Shown here: positions 33,055 through 39,898 of the stretch, piece after piece
Layout of the letters: each line of letters opens with the position of its first letter
How positions within the stretch are numbered: the stretch's first letter is position 1
From: Fastidiosipila sp.
Lineage (GTDB): Bacteria; Bacillota; Clostridia; Saccharofermentanales; DTU023
DNA: 40,256 nt
Assembly: GCA_012837885.1 (NCBI GenBank)
Contig: DUQI01000049.1
Coordinates: forward strand, 1 to 40,256
Direction: 5' to 3'
Made by a program: the position numbers and the translations under genes
The notes under the pieces: model-generated
The model's database searches: none
Told to the model about the DNA's origin: nothing
The model's input: only the letters and a program-made list of their open reading frames with translations

Positions 33055-33825
33055 TTATCGCTTCGGTTTTTCCGCGTAAATCAAACTCGATTGAATATAC
33101 TCTTTTACCGTCGGGCCGTGTCCCCACTTCCGTGCGTATTCGTCGGACACTTCCTCGCTCGACACGGAAAAATTGATAAAACCTTTTTCGACAAAAGCTT
33201 CCCTGATCTGCTCCTGAGACCACGCGCCACCTACTCAGGTCGCCCGCATATGCGGATCCATGATCCACGCTTCCGGCAGATCCTGTTTCGCCGTGATATC
33301 TGAGATGGCGACACGTCCGCCCGGTTTTAAGACGCGGAAGATCTCACCATAGACGGCAGGCTTGTCCGACGACAGATTGATCACGCAGTTGGAGATGACG
33401 AGATCGAAGAGATCGTCCGGCAGCGGAATCTGCTCAATCTCACCGCGTATAAAGCGGCAATTGGTGAACCCTTTCTTCGCTGCGATCTCGGTCGCCTTGT
33501 CGACCATCGACTGCAACTGATCGACGCCGTAGACTTGTCCCGTTTCGCCGACGGCGCGACTTGCCAGGAAACAATCGAGTCCGCGACCGCTACCGAGATC
33601 CAACACCGTCTCACCGGGGCGTGGCTTTGCGAGTTCATGCGGATTGCCGCAACCGAGCCCCAGATTCGCCTCCTCCGGGATCGACGCCAGATCTTCAGTC
33701 TTATAACCGATCGAGCGCGAGAGCAGATCGGCTTCGACTTCTATCCCGGTTGTCTCTTGCGAGATCTCCTCATAGTGGCGTCGCACCGCCTCATTCAGTT
33801 CGTTTTTATCTGTTATCTCAGCCAT
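33055..33825 (-). CDS. arsM: Arsenite methyltransferase ArsM with in-frame TGA (candidate selenocysteine) at codon 197
   Basis: S-adenosylmethionine-dependent methylation of As(III). The frame stops at TGA (33235-33237) after 196 residues but continues in the same frame to TAA at 33055, giving 256 residues, near normal family length. The SAM site is [13 protein letters not shown]. ArsM arsenic-binding cysteines are recognisable: Cys59 in LGCGNP and Cys147 in SNCVINL. The third, usually C-V-x-G-A, is encoded as TGA followed by VGGA. The part after TGA ([10 protein letters not shown], then [14 protein letters not shown]) reads as a normal ArsM C-terminus. A stem-loop 13-31 nt after TGA could be a SECIS. 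The alternative is a nonsense-mutated pseudogene. Selenocysteine genes are not in the window. Confidence 0.75.
33204..33222 (-). promoter_or_regulatory. Candidate bacterial SECIS element downstream of the ArsM TGA
   Basis: In the mRNA, UGGUCU (13-18 nt after UGA) pairs with AGAUCA (26-31) through six pairs including one G-U. They enclose the 7-nt loop CAGGAGC with GG at 21-22 nt. Bacterial SECIS hairpins have an apical loop with guanines about 16-37 nt after UGA; E. coli fdhF has its GGU 18 nt after. Folded by eye only. Confidence 0.5.
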
Positions 33826-33892
33826 GCACTCATATTAGCCTAGGATGGAGAGAAAAACTATCTCTTTTTGACCAATGTGCGTGTCGGAACGA

Positions 33893-34048
33893 TCACTCCT
33901 TTTTACGGATGTCCCGGCAGTACGACTCGGATGCGCAGCCGGCACAGCTGCCGCCGCAGCCCGATTTTCGAGCCTTAATCAGGCTGCGGACGACCAGTGC
34001 CAAAATAGCGAGCAGGACGATGCCGACGATCCATGTTCCGGGACTCAT
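33893..34048 (-). CDS. FeoB-associated cysteine-rich membrane protein
   Basis: A 51-residue protein. One N-terminal transmembrane helix (TWIVGIVLLAILALVV) is followed by a basic turn and the cysteine cluster CGGSCAGC, ESYC. This is the hallmark of the small FeoB-associated family found after feoB in many Firmicutes, thought to assist ferrous iron uptake, possibly like FeoC. Its ATG overlaps the feoB TGA (ATGA), so it is translationally coupled. Confidence 0.9.
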   Translation of the reverse strand: MSPGTWIVGIVLLAILALVVRSLIKARKSGCGGSCAGCASESYCRDIRKKE

Positions 34049-36540
34049 TTCACCACCTCCTTGCTCGTGGCATAACGGTTCTTACGGAAGATCAGGAATA
34101 AAAGGCCGAACAGCAGAGCGAATGCGACCAGATGGATCGGCGAAAAGCCACTCTGTATCAGCGTTCCGAGCTGGAAGATGATGAAGGAAGCGACGTAGGC
34201 GAACACCATCAGATAGCCGACGGCGAAGAGCGTCCACTTGGCGGAGTTCATCTCGCGACGAATCGCACCAATCGCTGCGAAGCAGGGCGCGCACAGTAGA
34301 TTGAAGATCAGGAAGCTGAATCCGGACAGTGCAGTGAAATGGGCGGCGATCGGAGCAAGGCGGGAAAAATTGCTGGCATCGACGAAGTCGAGCGCCCCTT
34401 CACCGACACCATAGAGCACGCCGAACACGCTGACCACTTCTTCCTTGGCGACAAACCCCATCGTCGTCGCGACGGAACTCTGCCAGGTGCCGAAGCCGAG
34501 GGGACGGAAAATCGGTGCGATCAGGTTTCCGAGGAAGGCCAGAATGCTCAGATCCATATCCTCCACCATCTGAAGGCGACCGTCCAGGACACCATAAGAC
34601 TTGAGAAACCACAGCACGACGGATGCCTGGAGGATGATCGTACCTGCCCGCTTGATAAAGCTGAAGCCACGCTCCCACATCGAGCCGAGTACGTTTTTCG
34701 GTGAAGGCAGATGGTAGGCCGGAAGTTCCATCACAAAGGGCGCCGTACTGCCGGCGAACATGCGGGTCTTCTTCAAGATGACACCGCTGATGATCACGGC
34801 GGCGACACCGACGAAGTAAGCGGTGGGAGCGACCCACCAACTTCCGCCGAAGAGCGCCCCGGCCACCAAAGCGACGATCGGAATCTTAGCTCCGCACGGG
34901 ATAAATGACGTCGTCATGATCGTCATGCGTCGATCCCGGACGTTCTCAATCGTGCGACTGGCCATGATACCGGGCACCGAGCAACCGGAACCGATGAGCA
35001 TCGGAATGAACGATTTGCCGGAGAGACCAAACCGCCGGAATATACGGTCCATGATGAACGCAACACGAGCCATGTAGCCGATATCTTCGAGAATCGCCAG
35101 GAAGAAGAAGAGGACGAACATCTGAGGTACAAAACCGAGCACGGCGCCGACACCGCCGATGATACCGTCAGTGATCAATTGCTTTAACCAGGTGGCCACA
35201 CCGGCATTTTCCAGCCAGCCTTCAACAGCGACCGGAATACCGCGAACCCAGGGTCCAAAGGCCGACGGTTCAGGTTCTTCGCTTGCCAACGCATCGACGT
35301 ACATCGCCAAGGTCACGCGCTCGCTTCCTTCCACCGTGCCGTCTTCGGCCTCCAATGGACGCTCTGCCACCAAGGTCTTTGCCTGCTGTAAAAAGTCTTC
35401 AGCTTCCGGATCGAGTCCGCTCGATTTTGCCTCCTCGATAAAGGCTTCCTGTCGCTCGAGCGCTGTCTCGTAGTCTTCCACGGCCTCTTCAAAAGCGTCT
35501 TTACCGCGGCCGAGGAAGAAGAAGCCGTCACCGAATAGACCGTCGTTTGTCCAGTCGGTGACGAAAGCACCGACCGTTGTAACAGAGATAAAGTACACGA
35601 GGAACATGACGGCAATAAAGAAGGGAAAGCCGAACCAGCGGTTCGTCACGACCCGATCGATACGATCGGAGGTAGTGAGATTGTCTTTGCGCGGCTTTTT
35701 ATATACGGCCTTGCCTACCAATTCCTTGATATAGCGATAACGCTGATCGGTGATGATACTCTCGGCATCATCATCAAGCACCGCTTCGCATTCCTTGACG
35801 ACCTCGTCGATCCGTGCCGCTGTCTTCGCATCGAGTTTGAGTGACGCAATAACTTTTTCGTCCCGCTCAAACAGCTTGACGGCGAACCAGCGCAGATTCT
35901 TCGGTTCGACCATAGTGCCCTCATGCACGATGCCGCCCGCGTGATGATGGTGAACGTCGCCGTTGTCCCGATGGGTGATCGCTTCTTCAATATGAGCCAG
36001 CGCATGCTCAACGGCACCGGTGAACACGTGTGGATCTTTCCGCTTCCGCTTCTTATCGGCAAGTTCCACAGCCATGTCGGCGACCGCAATCGCCCCGTCA
36101 CCTTTCAGAGCGGACAGGGGCATCACCGGCGTTCCGAGCGCATCGCTCAGTTTGCCGAAGTCAATCGTATCGCCGCATTTTTGTACAACGTCCATCATAT
36201 TCACGGCGACGACCGTCGGTATACCGAGCTCCAGCAGCTGAGTCGTCAGATAGAGGTTTCGCTCAATATTGCAGCCGTCAACGATGTTGATGATGGCTGC
36301 CGGCGAACCTCCGGTAAGATAATCCCTAGTGATCACTTCCTCTTCCGTGTACGGCGACAGACTGTAGACGCCCGGCAGATCTTGCAGCGTCACGTGCTTA
36401 TTGTGTTTCAACACACCTTCCTTACGTTCGACGGTCACGCCCGGCCAGTTGCCGACATACTGTCTGGCACCGGTAAGGTCGTTAAACAGTGTCGTTTTTC
36501 CTGAGTTGGGATTCCCAACCAAAGCAATAGTGACTGACAT
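34045..36540 (-). CDS. feoB: Ferrous iron transporter FeoB
   Basis: GTP-driven Fe(II) importer of 831 residues. The N-terminal G domain has G1 GNPNSGKT (9-16), G3 DLPG and G4 NMMD, followed by a GDI-like helical region. The membrane part contains the gate motifs SGCSVPGIMASRTI and PCGAKIPIVALVA. Two oddities are a histidine cluster in the linker (DVHHHHAGGIVH, about 195-206) and an acidic, coiled-coil-like insertion of roughly 90 residues after the first membrane helix (around FFLGRGKDAFEEAVEDYE). The latter makes the protein longer than the usual 650-770. AGGAGG at 36548-36553 precedes ATG. Third gene of the feo operon. Confidence 0.95.
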   Translation of the reverse strand: MSVTIALVGNPNSGKTTLFNDLTGARQYVGNWPGVTVERKEGVLKHNKHVTLQDLPGVYSLSPYTEEEVITRDYLTGGSPAAIINIVDGCNIERNLYLTTQLLELGIPTVVAVNMMDVVQKCGDTIDFGKLSDALGTPVMPLSALKGDGAIAVADMAVELADKKRKRKDPHVFTGAVEHALAHIEEAITHRDNGDVHHHHAGGIVHEGTMVEPKNLRWFAVKLFERDEKVIASLKLDAKTAARIDEVVKECEAVLDDDAESIITDQRYRYIKELVGKAVYKKPRKDNLTTSDRIDRVVTNRWFGFPFFIAVMFLVYFISVTTVGAFVTDWTNDGLFGDGFFFLGRGKDAFEEAVEDYETALERQEAFIEEAKSSGLDPEAEDFLQQAKTLVAERPLEAEDGTVEGSERVTLAMYVDALASEEPEPSAFGPWVRGIPVAVEGWLENAGVATWLKQLITDGIIGGVGAVLGFVPQMFVLFFFLAILEDIGYMARVAFIMDRIFRRFGLSGKSFIPMLIGSGCSVPGIMASRTIENVRDRRMTIMTTSFIPCGAKIPIVALVAGALFGGSWWVAPTAYFVGVAAVIISGVILKKTRMFAGSTAPFVMELPAYHLPSPKNVLGSMWERGFSFIKRAGTIILQASVVLWFLKSYGVLDGRLQMVEDMDLSILAFLGNLIAPIFRPLGFGTWQSSVATTMGFVAKEEVVSVFGVLYGVGEGALDFVDASNFSRLAPIAAHFTALSGFSFLIFNLLCAPCFAAIGAIRREMNSAKWTLFAVGYLMVFAYVASFIIFQLGTLIQSGFSPIHLVAFALLFGLLFLIFRKNRYATSKEVVK

Positions 36541-36553
36541 GTATACTCCTCCT

Positions 36554-36571
36554 AGTTAGTCACAACTAACT
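36554..36571 (-). repeat. Hairpin adjoining the feoB ribosome binding site
   Basis: AGTTAGT (36554-36560) and ACTAACT (36565-36571) are perfect 7-bp arms around a 4-nt loop, ending exactly at the AGGAGG of feoB. It may affect feoB translation or message processing. Its TTAGT..ACTAA symmetry also weakly resembles the metal-repressor boxes upstream. Confidence 0.55.
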
Positions 36572-36586
36572 CAATGTCAAAAAAAG

Positions 36587-36808
36587 TCATTCGACTTCAA
36601 CCTTACCTGCATCTTCTTTTCTCAGGCTCAGTTCGTATCCTCTAACGGTCAATTCCATGGGATCACCTAAAGGTGCGAGCTTACGTACGAAGATATCCGT
36701 TCCTTTCGTAAGTCCCATATCCATCAAGCGGCGCCGCATGGCACCTTCGACGTGAAGCTTTCTCACCGTACAGTGTTGTCCAACCGCCACATCTCTCAGT
36801 GTCTTCAT
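36587..36808 (-). CDS. feoA: FeoA domain protein (second copy)
   Basis: A 73-residue SH3-like FeoA protein that supports FeoB function. Family features are LRDVAVGQHCTVRKL at the start, RRRLMDMGLTKGTDIFVRKLAPLGDP in the middle, and LTVRGYELSLRKEDA near the end. It lies between the first feoA and feoB; the gap to the first copy is 9 bp. The two copies differ clearly, so this is an old duplication, common in anaerobic Firmicutes. Confidence 0.93.
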   Translation of the reverse strand: MKTLRDVAVGQHCTVRKLHVEGAMRRRLMDMGLTKGTDIFVRKLAPLGDPMELTVRGYELSLRKEDAGKVEVE

Positions 36809-36817
36809 GTTGTCCTC

Positions 36818-37027
36818 CTAGACCATAATACGTTCGGCTAGACTCTCGGAGATCGCCACGCGACTTTCCCGGATCTGGACGATAAGGTCTTTGCCGCGTG
36901 TTGACACGACTGTGACTTTCTCCCCCGGTACAAAGCCAAGCGAAGCCAGATGCTTTTGCACATCATCCTTACCGACAATTCGTTGAATAAGCCGGGATTC
37001 GCCGGCGTTTAGGTATGTCAGCGGCAT
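36818..37027 (-). CDS. feoA: FeoA domain protein (first copy)
   Basis: A 69-residue FeoA protein, first gene of the operon. The conserved LASLGFVPGEKVTVVS and VQIRESRVAISESLAERI segments are visible. Its AGGGAGG ribosome site (37033-37039) overlaps the end of a 10-bp inverted repeat that also contains the metal-repressor box, so its translation could be affected by the same element. Confidence 0.93.
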   Translation of the reverse strand: MPLTYLNAGESRLIQRIVGKDDVQKHLASLGFVPGEKVTVVSTRGKDLIVQIRESRVAISESLAERIMV

Positions 37028-37035
37028 AAGATCCT

Positions 37036-37061
37036 CCCTGGTTAGCCTTGCCTAACCAGGG
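37036..37061. promoter_or_regulatory. DtxR-type operator within a 10-bp inverted repeat
   Basis: CCCTGGTTAG (37036-37045) and CTAACCAGGG (37052-37061) are perfect arms with a 6-nt spacer. On the minus strand TTAGGCAAGGCTAACC closely follows the DtxR/IdeR consensus TTAGGTTAGGCTAACCTAA. It lies just downstream of the -10. Confidence 0.8.
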
Positions 37062-37063
37062 CA

Positions 37064-37092
37064 AGTTTAGATCGCCTAACCCACCTTGTCAA
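37064..37092 (-). promoter_or_regulatory. feo operon promoter with second DtxR-like box
   Basis: -35 TTGACA (plus 37087-37092), 17-bp spacer, and -10 TAAACT (37064-37069). The spacer and -10 contain TTAGGCGATCTAAA, a second imperfect metal-repressor box. A bound repressor would cover the promoter directly. Confidence 0.75.
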
Positions 37093-37207
37093 GCGTTAGT
37101 GTTTGCATCCGTAAAAACCACCTGGATGTTCGAGCATGGTGGAAAAAGCGAGTGCCCTGTTGCTGGTATACTGATCGAGGATAAGTTTGAAATCGGGAGG
37201 GAAAGGC

Positions 37208-37588
37208 GTGCGCAGAAGTGAGTCTCAGGAAGACTATCTTGAACAGATACTGATGCTTCAGAAAAAGAACGGCCATGTTCGCAGCATCGATATCGCCGAG
37301 GCGATGGGCGTGACGAAACCGTCCGTAAGCCAGGCGATGAAGCTGCTCCGGGAAAATGAGCTGATCGAAATGGGAGAAGACAACCTGATTACGCTCACCT
37401 CTTCCGGACATGCGCTCGCGTCCAAGATCCTCAACCGACACCAACAACTGGCCAAGTTCTTCATCTCGCTCGGAGTTCCCGAAGACATTGCCTTTAAAGA
37501 CGCCTGCCTAATCGAGCATGACATAAGCCCCGAGACGTTTCGCGCCATCTGTAAACTGTCCGGCGGCAAGAATTGCGAAGAAGAGTAG
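37208..37588 (+). CDS. DtxR/MntR-family metal-dependent repressor
   Basis: A 126-residue metalloregulator, divergent from the feo operon it probably represses. The N-terminal winged helix (QEDYLEQILML, then VRSIDIAEAMGVTKPSVSQAMKLLRE) is followed by the metal-binding/dimerisation domain with typical His-containing HQQLAKFFISLGV and ACLIEHDISPETF. It lacks the C-terminal SH3 domain of full DtxR, so it is of MntR/short type. GTG 37208 has GGAGG 7 nt upstream; the frame from 37187 would start before it. Metal specificity (Fe or Mn) is inferred as iron from feo adjacency. Confidence 0.92.
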   Translation: MRRSESQEDYLEQILMLQKKNGHVRSIDIAEAMGVTKPSVSQAMKLLRENELIEMGEDNLITLTSSGHALASKILNRHQQLAKFFISLGVPEDIAFKDACLIEHDISPETFRAICKLSGGKNCEEE

Positions 37589-37714
37589 AAGTGATTGGCT
37601 GACCATTCGCTTATTGGGCTAAGTCAAACCTTCGGTCAATCGATACCACCATGTTCTTTTTTCAGGCAATTGACAGCTATGTTAATATGTCTTTCGATCG
37701 GAGGCATTTTATAG

Positions 37715-37744
37715 ATGTATTCCATACGCTTAAGAAAGTACTAG
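37715..37744 (+). CDS. Leader peptide of the erm gene (9 codons, RLR motif)
   Basis: ATG TAT TCC ATA CGC TTA AGA AAG TAC TAG encodes MYSIRLRKY. It is preceded by GGAGG (37700-37704), 10 nt away. RLR at codons 5-7 is the Arg-x-Arg stalling motif known from ErmD-type leaders, where macrolide-bound ribosomes arrest. Its position 168 bp upstream of an erm-type gene, with alternative RNA pairings between, supports a regulatory peptide. Confidence 0.78.
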   Translation: MYSIRLRKY

Positions 37745-37896
37745 CAACAAAGACGATTTAATCGAGCGGCCTGCCCGCTGTTTCTCCGCTTGCTCTTTTT
37801 TCGGCGATCTCTCCTGAGACCCCAGACTACAAGTTAAGAAGCATCCGCCCGTTCGTGATGTGTCGTTTTTGTTGCTTTTTTTGTTCAACAAAAGCG
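37743..37896 (+). promoter_or_regulatory. erm attenuator: alternative RNA pairings
   Basis: Segment A (37743-37756, overlapping the leader stop) can pair along all 14 nt with segment B (37863-37876), with one G-U. Segment B can instead pair over 11 nt (37864-37874) with segment C (37886-37896), which ends 4 nt before the AAGGA of the erm gene. A and B:C are mutually exclusive, the arrangement expected of drug-inducible attenuation. Folded by eye only. Confidence 0.6.
37764..37801 (+). terminator. Terminator-like element in the erm leader
   Basis: GAGCGG (37764-37769) can close with GCTC (37792-37795), directly before T6 (37796-37801). AGCGG can also pair with either of two CCGCT copies (37775-37779, 37786-37790). 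This imperfect structure is compatible with transcriptional attenuation between leader peptide and erm. Confidence 0.5.
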
Positions 37897-37911
37897 AAAG
37901 AAGGAATTCAC

Positions 37912-38703
37912 ATGTCACGATCCAAACGAAAACCGTCCGCAAAAGGCGGCACGAGACGACTATCTCAGCATTTTATTACGAGCCGATCTTTACTGACCAG
38001 GATCACACGTATTGGCCGCATCGGCAAAAACGATCTGGTCATTGAAATCGGCACCGGAAAAGGTCACCTCACGCAGGCGCTCGCCAGGCGTGCAGATGTC
38101 GTGCGCTCAATCGACATCGACCGGAAGGTCCTCGAGCAGGCGAAGCGGCGACTGGCCGATACAGACAATGTCGAACTGGAAGAAGCCGACATCTTGACTT
38201 ATCACTTGCCGAAACAAGGTGATTACAAGGTCTTTGCGAACATCCCGTTTCACCTGACGACGAAAATTGTCGACCGCTTGACCGGTGCTCCGAATCCTGC
38301 GACCGATATCTGGTTGATCATGGAAAAAGGAGCGGCCTTAAAACTCATCGGCAAGCCGGAGGAGAACGATCGATCCTTGCGCATGAAAGTCGAATGGGAT
38401 CTTTCAATCCGATATTACTTTCAGCGCCGAGACTTTCATCCGCCTCCATCCGTCGACTGCGTGCTGCTTCATTTCAAGAAAAAGGCGACGCCCGATATCG
38501 CGAAAAGTGAAATAGATGCTTTCAGTCGCTTCGTTAAGCATGCTCGTCAGCGTGGTCTTTTTGGTTCTCAAAAGCTCTTGACCAAAAAGCAGATCTCGGT
38601 CGCATTAAAACGCGCTGATTTGCCACCGATTCCGACCGACGGCCAGATACTGTATGTGCAGTGGCTGGCCTTGTTTCGGTGTTATAGGGAGATAAGACGA
38701 TAA
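37912..38703 (+). CDS. erm: Erm-type 23S rRNA (adenine-N6) methyltransferase
   Basis: Predicted to methylate the adenine corresponding to A2058 of 23S rRNA, conferring macrolide-lincosamide-streptogramin B resistance; 263 residues. It shows SQHFITS, SAM motif IEIGTGKGHLT, DID acidic loop, EEADIL, and the catalytic NIPFHLTT (motif IV, N-I-P-F). The C-terminal helical domain carries FHPPPSVDC and FVKHARQRGLFGSQKLL. It is close to Erm rather than KsgA because of the NIPF motif and the C-terminal pattern. ATG 37912 has AAGGA at 6 nt; the frame to 37855 overlaps the attenuator. Resistance is inferred, not shown. Confidence 0.87.
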   Translation: MSRSKRKPSAKGGTRRLSQHFITSRSLLTRITRIGRIGKNDLVIEIGTGKGHLTQALARRADVVRSIDIDRKVLEQAKRRLADTDNVELEEADILTYHLPKQGDYKVFANIPFHLTTKIVDRLTGAPNPATDIWLIMEKGAALKLIGKPEENDRSLRMKVEWDLSIRYYFQRRDFHPPPSVDCVLLHFKKKATPDIAKSEIDAFSRFVKHARQRGLFGSQKLLTKKQISVALKRADLPPIPTDGQILYVQWLALFRCYREIRR

Positions 38704-38810
38704 ATATCCGAAAAAAGCCTTCGCTTGGTGATAATGCGCAGTGGAAACGGAATTCGACAGGTAAGATTCGCTATGTCCACCGATAGGGAAATCGGCATCA
38801 GTATGGCAAC

Positions 38811-39578
38811 ATGAGCACAATGATCAAGAAGCCTCGTTTTGATATGACCGCATGGAAACAGGCAGCCCTCGACACGCTGCCTGTCTTTGCCGCTTACCTC
38901 ATTTTAGGTATGGGGTTTGGTGTCATGATGTCACGCGAAGGATTCTCGATCTGGCTCACGATCTTGATGAGCATCGTCTGTTTCGCCGGATCGTTGCAGT
39001 ACGTCGCCGTTCCCTTGCTCGCAGCGGGAGCGTCTCATGCGACGTTTTTCTTCATGACCCTGCTGGTCAATGCGAGACATATCTTCTATGGCCTATCCGT
39101 CTTGGAGCGGTATGAAGGCAGCGGGCTAAAAAAACCGTACTTGATTTTCGGCCTGACCGATGAGACGTATTCACTCGTCTGCCGCCAGCCCTATGTCAAA
39201 GGCGAGCAAAGAACTGGCTACTACTTTGCCGTCACCCTTTTGAACCATCTGTATTGGATTGCCGGATCGGCGCTTGGCGGAATTCTCGGCAACACGCTTC
39301 GCTTCAACAGCCGCGGCATCGAATTCTCTTTGACGGCACTCTTTGTCGTGATCTTCGTCGATCAGTGGCAGAACACCAAGCGTCATCTGCCGGCCTTAAT
39401 CGGTCTTGGCATGACACTCATCAGCCGCGTCTTGTTCGGCAGACCTCATTTTCTCGTCATCGCGATGGTCTTGATCTTAATCGCCCTCTTGCTTTTGGAG
39501 TCGATTCGCCCCGAGTACCGCCTGGACGTGAATATCCTGGCGAACGTCGAGGCCGATCAGGAGGACGACCGTGTTTGA
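38811..39578 (+). CDS. azlC: AzlC-family branched-chain amino acid exporter subunit
   Basis: Large subunit of the AzlCD exporter for branched-chain amino acids or their analogues; 255 residues with about six helices. Family blocks are DTLPVFAAYLILGMGFGVMM, FAGSLQYVAVPLL, LLVNARHIFYGLSVL and FGLTDETYSLV. The start at 38811 has a poor ribosome site. An inverted CCGAT/ATCGG pair (about 38780-38795) precedes it. It overlaps azlD by 8 bp. Confidence 0.93.
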   Translation: MSTMIKKPRFDMTAWKQAALDTLPVFAAYLILGMGFGVMMSREGFSIWLTILMSIVCFAGSLQYVAVPLLAAGASHATFFFMTLLVNARHIFYGLSVLERYEGSGLKKPYLIFGLTDETYSLVCRQPYVKGEQRTGYYFAVTLLNHLYWIAGSALGGILGNTLRFNSRGIEFSLTALFVVIFVDQWQNTKRHLPALIGLGMTLISRVLFGRPHFLVIAMVLILIALLLLESIRPEYRLDVNILANVEADQEDDRV

Positions 39579-39897
39579 TACACATGCACTCATCGCGATT
39601 TTGATCATGGCGGGCGTGACCGCCGGCACGAGGTTTTTGCCGTTCCTGCTCTTTCCGAGAGGTCGAAACAAACCGCGCCTGATCCTCTATCTGAGTCAGG
39701 TGCTGCCGACTGCCGTCATCGGCATGCTCGTCATCTATGTCTTAAAAGATGTCACTTTTTCTTCTATCAGCGGTTTTCTGCCGGAGCTTATCGCCATCGC
39801 CGTCGTCATCGCTTTGCATGCCTGGAAGAAACAGCCGCTCATCAGTATAGGCGGAGGCACCGTCTGTTACATGTTGCTCGTCCAGCAGGTGTTTTGA
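39571..39897 (+). CDS. azlD: AzlD-family small exporter subunit
   Basis: Small membrane partner of AzlC, 108 residues with three to four helices. The typical VTAGTRFLPFLLFPRGR and LPTAVIGMLVIYVLKDV segments are present. The start is GTG 39571 after AGGAGG, within the last codons of azlC, so translation is coupled. It converges on the next gene with 1 bp between the stops. Confidence 0.92.
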   Translation: MFDTHALIAILIMAGVTAGTRFLPFLLFPRGRNKPRLILYLSQVLPTAVIGMLVIYVLKDVTFSSISGFLPELIAIAVVIALHAWKKQPLISIGGGTVCYMLLVQQVF

Positions 39898-39898
39898 A

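Noticed and set aside
32912-33268. 118-residue minus-strand frame across the ArsM end
   Set aside because: It is in a different frame, with no ribosome site and no recognisable motif. It overlaps both ArsM and the GNAT gene.
33235-33825. ArsM as a complete 196-residue protein ending at TGA
   Set aside because: It would lack the conserved C-terminal cysteine region, while the same frame continues with family-like sequence to 33055. I list the read-through form and keep truncation as the alternative.
37855-37911. Earlier start of the erm gene
   Set aside because: It lies in the attenuator stem region without a ribosome site. ATG 37912 has AAGGA at good spacing.
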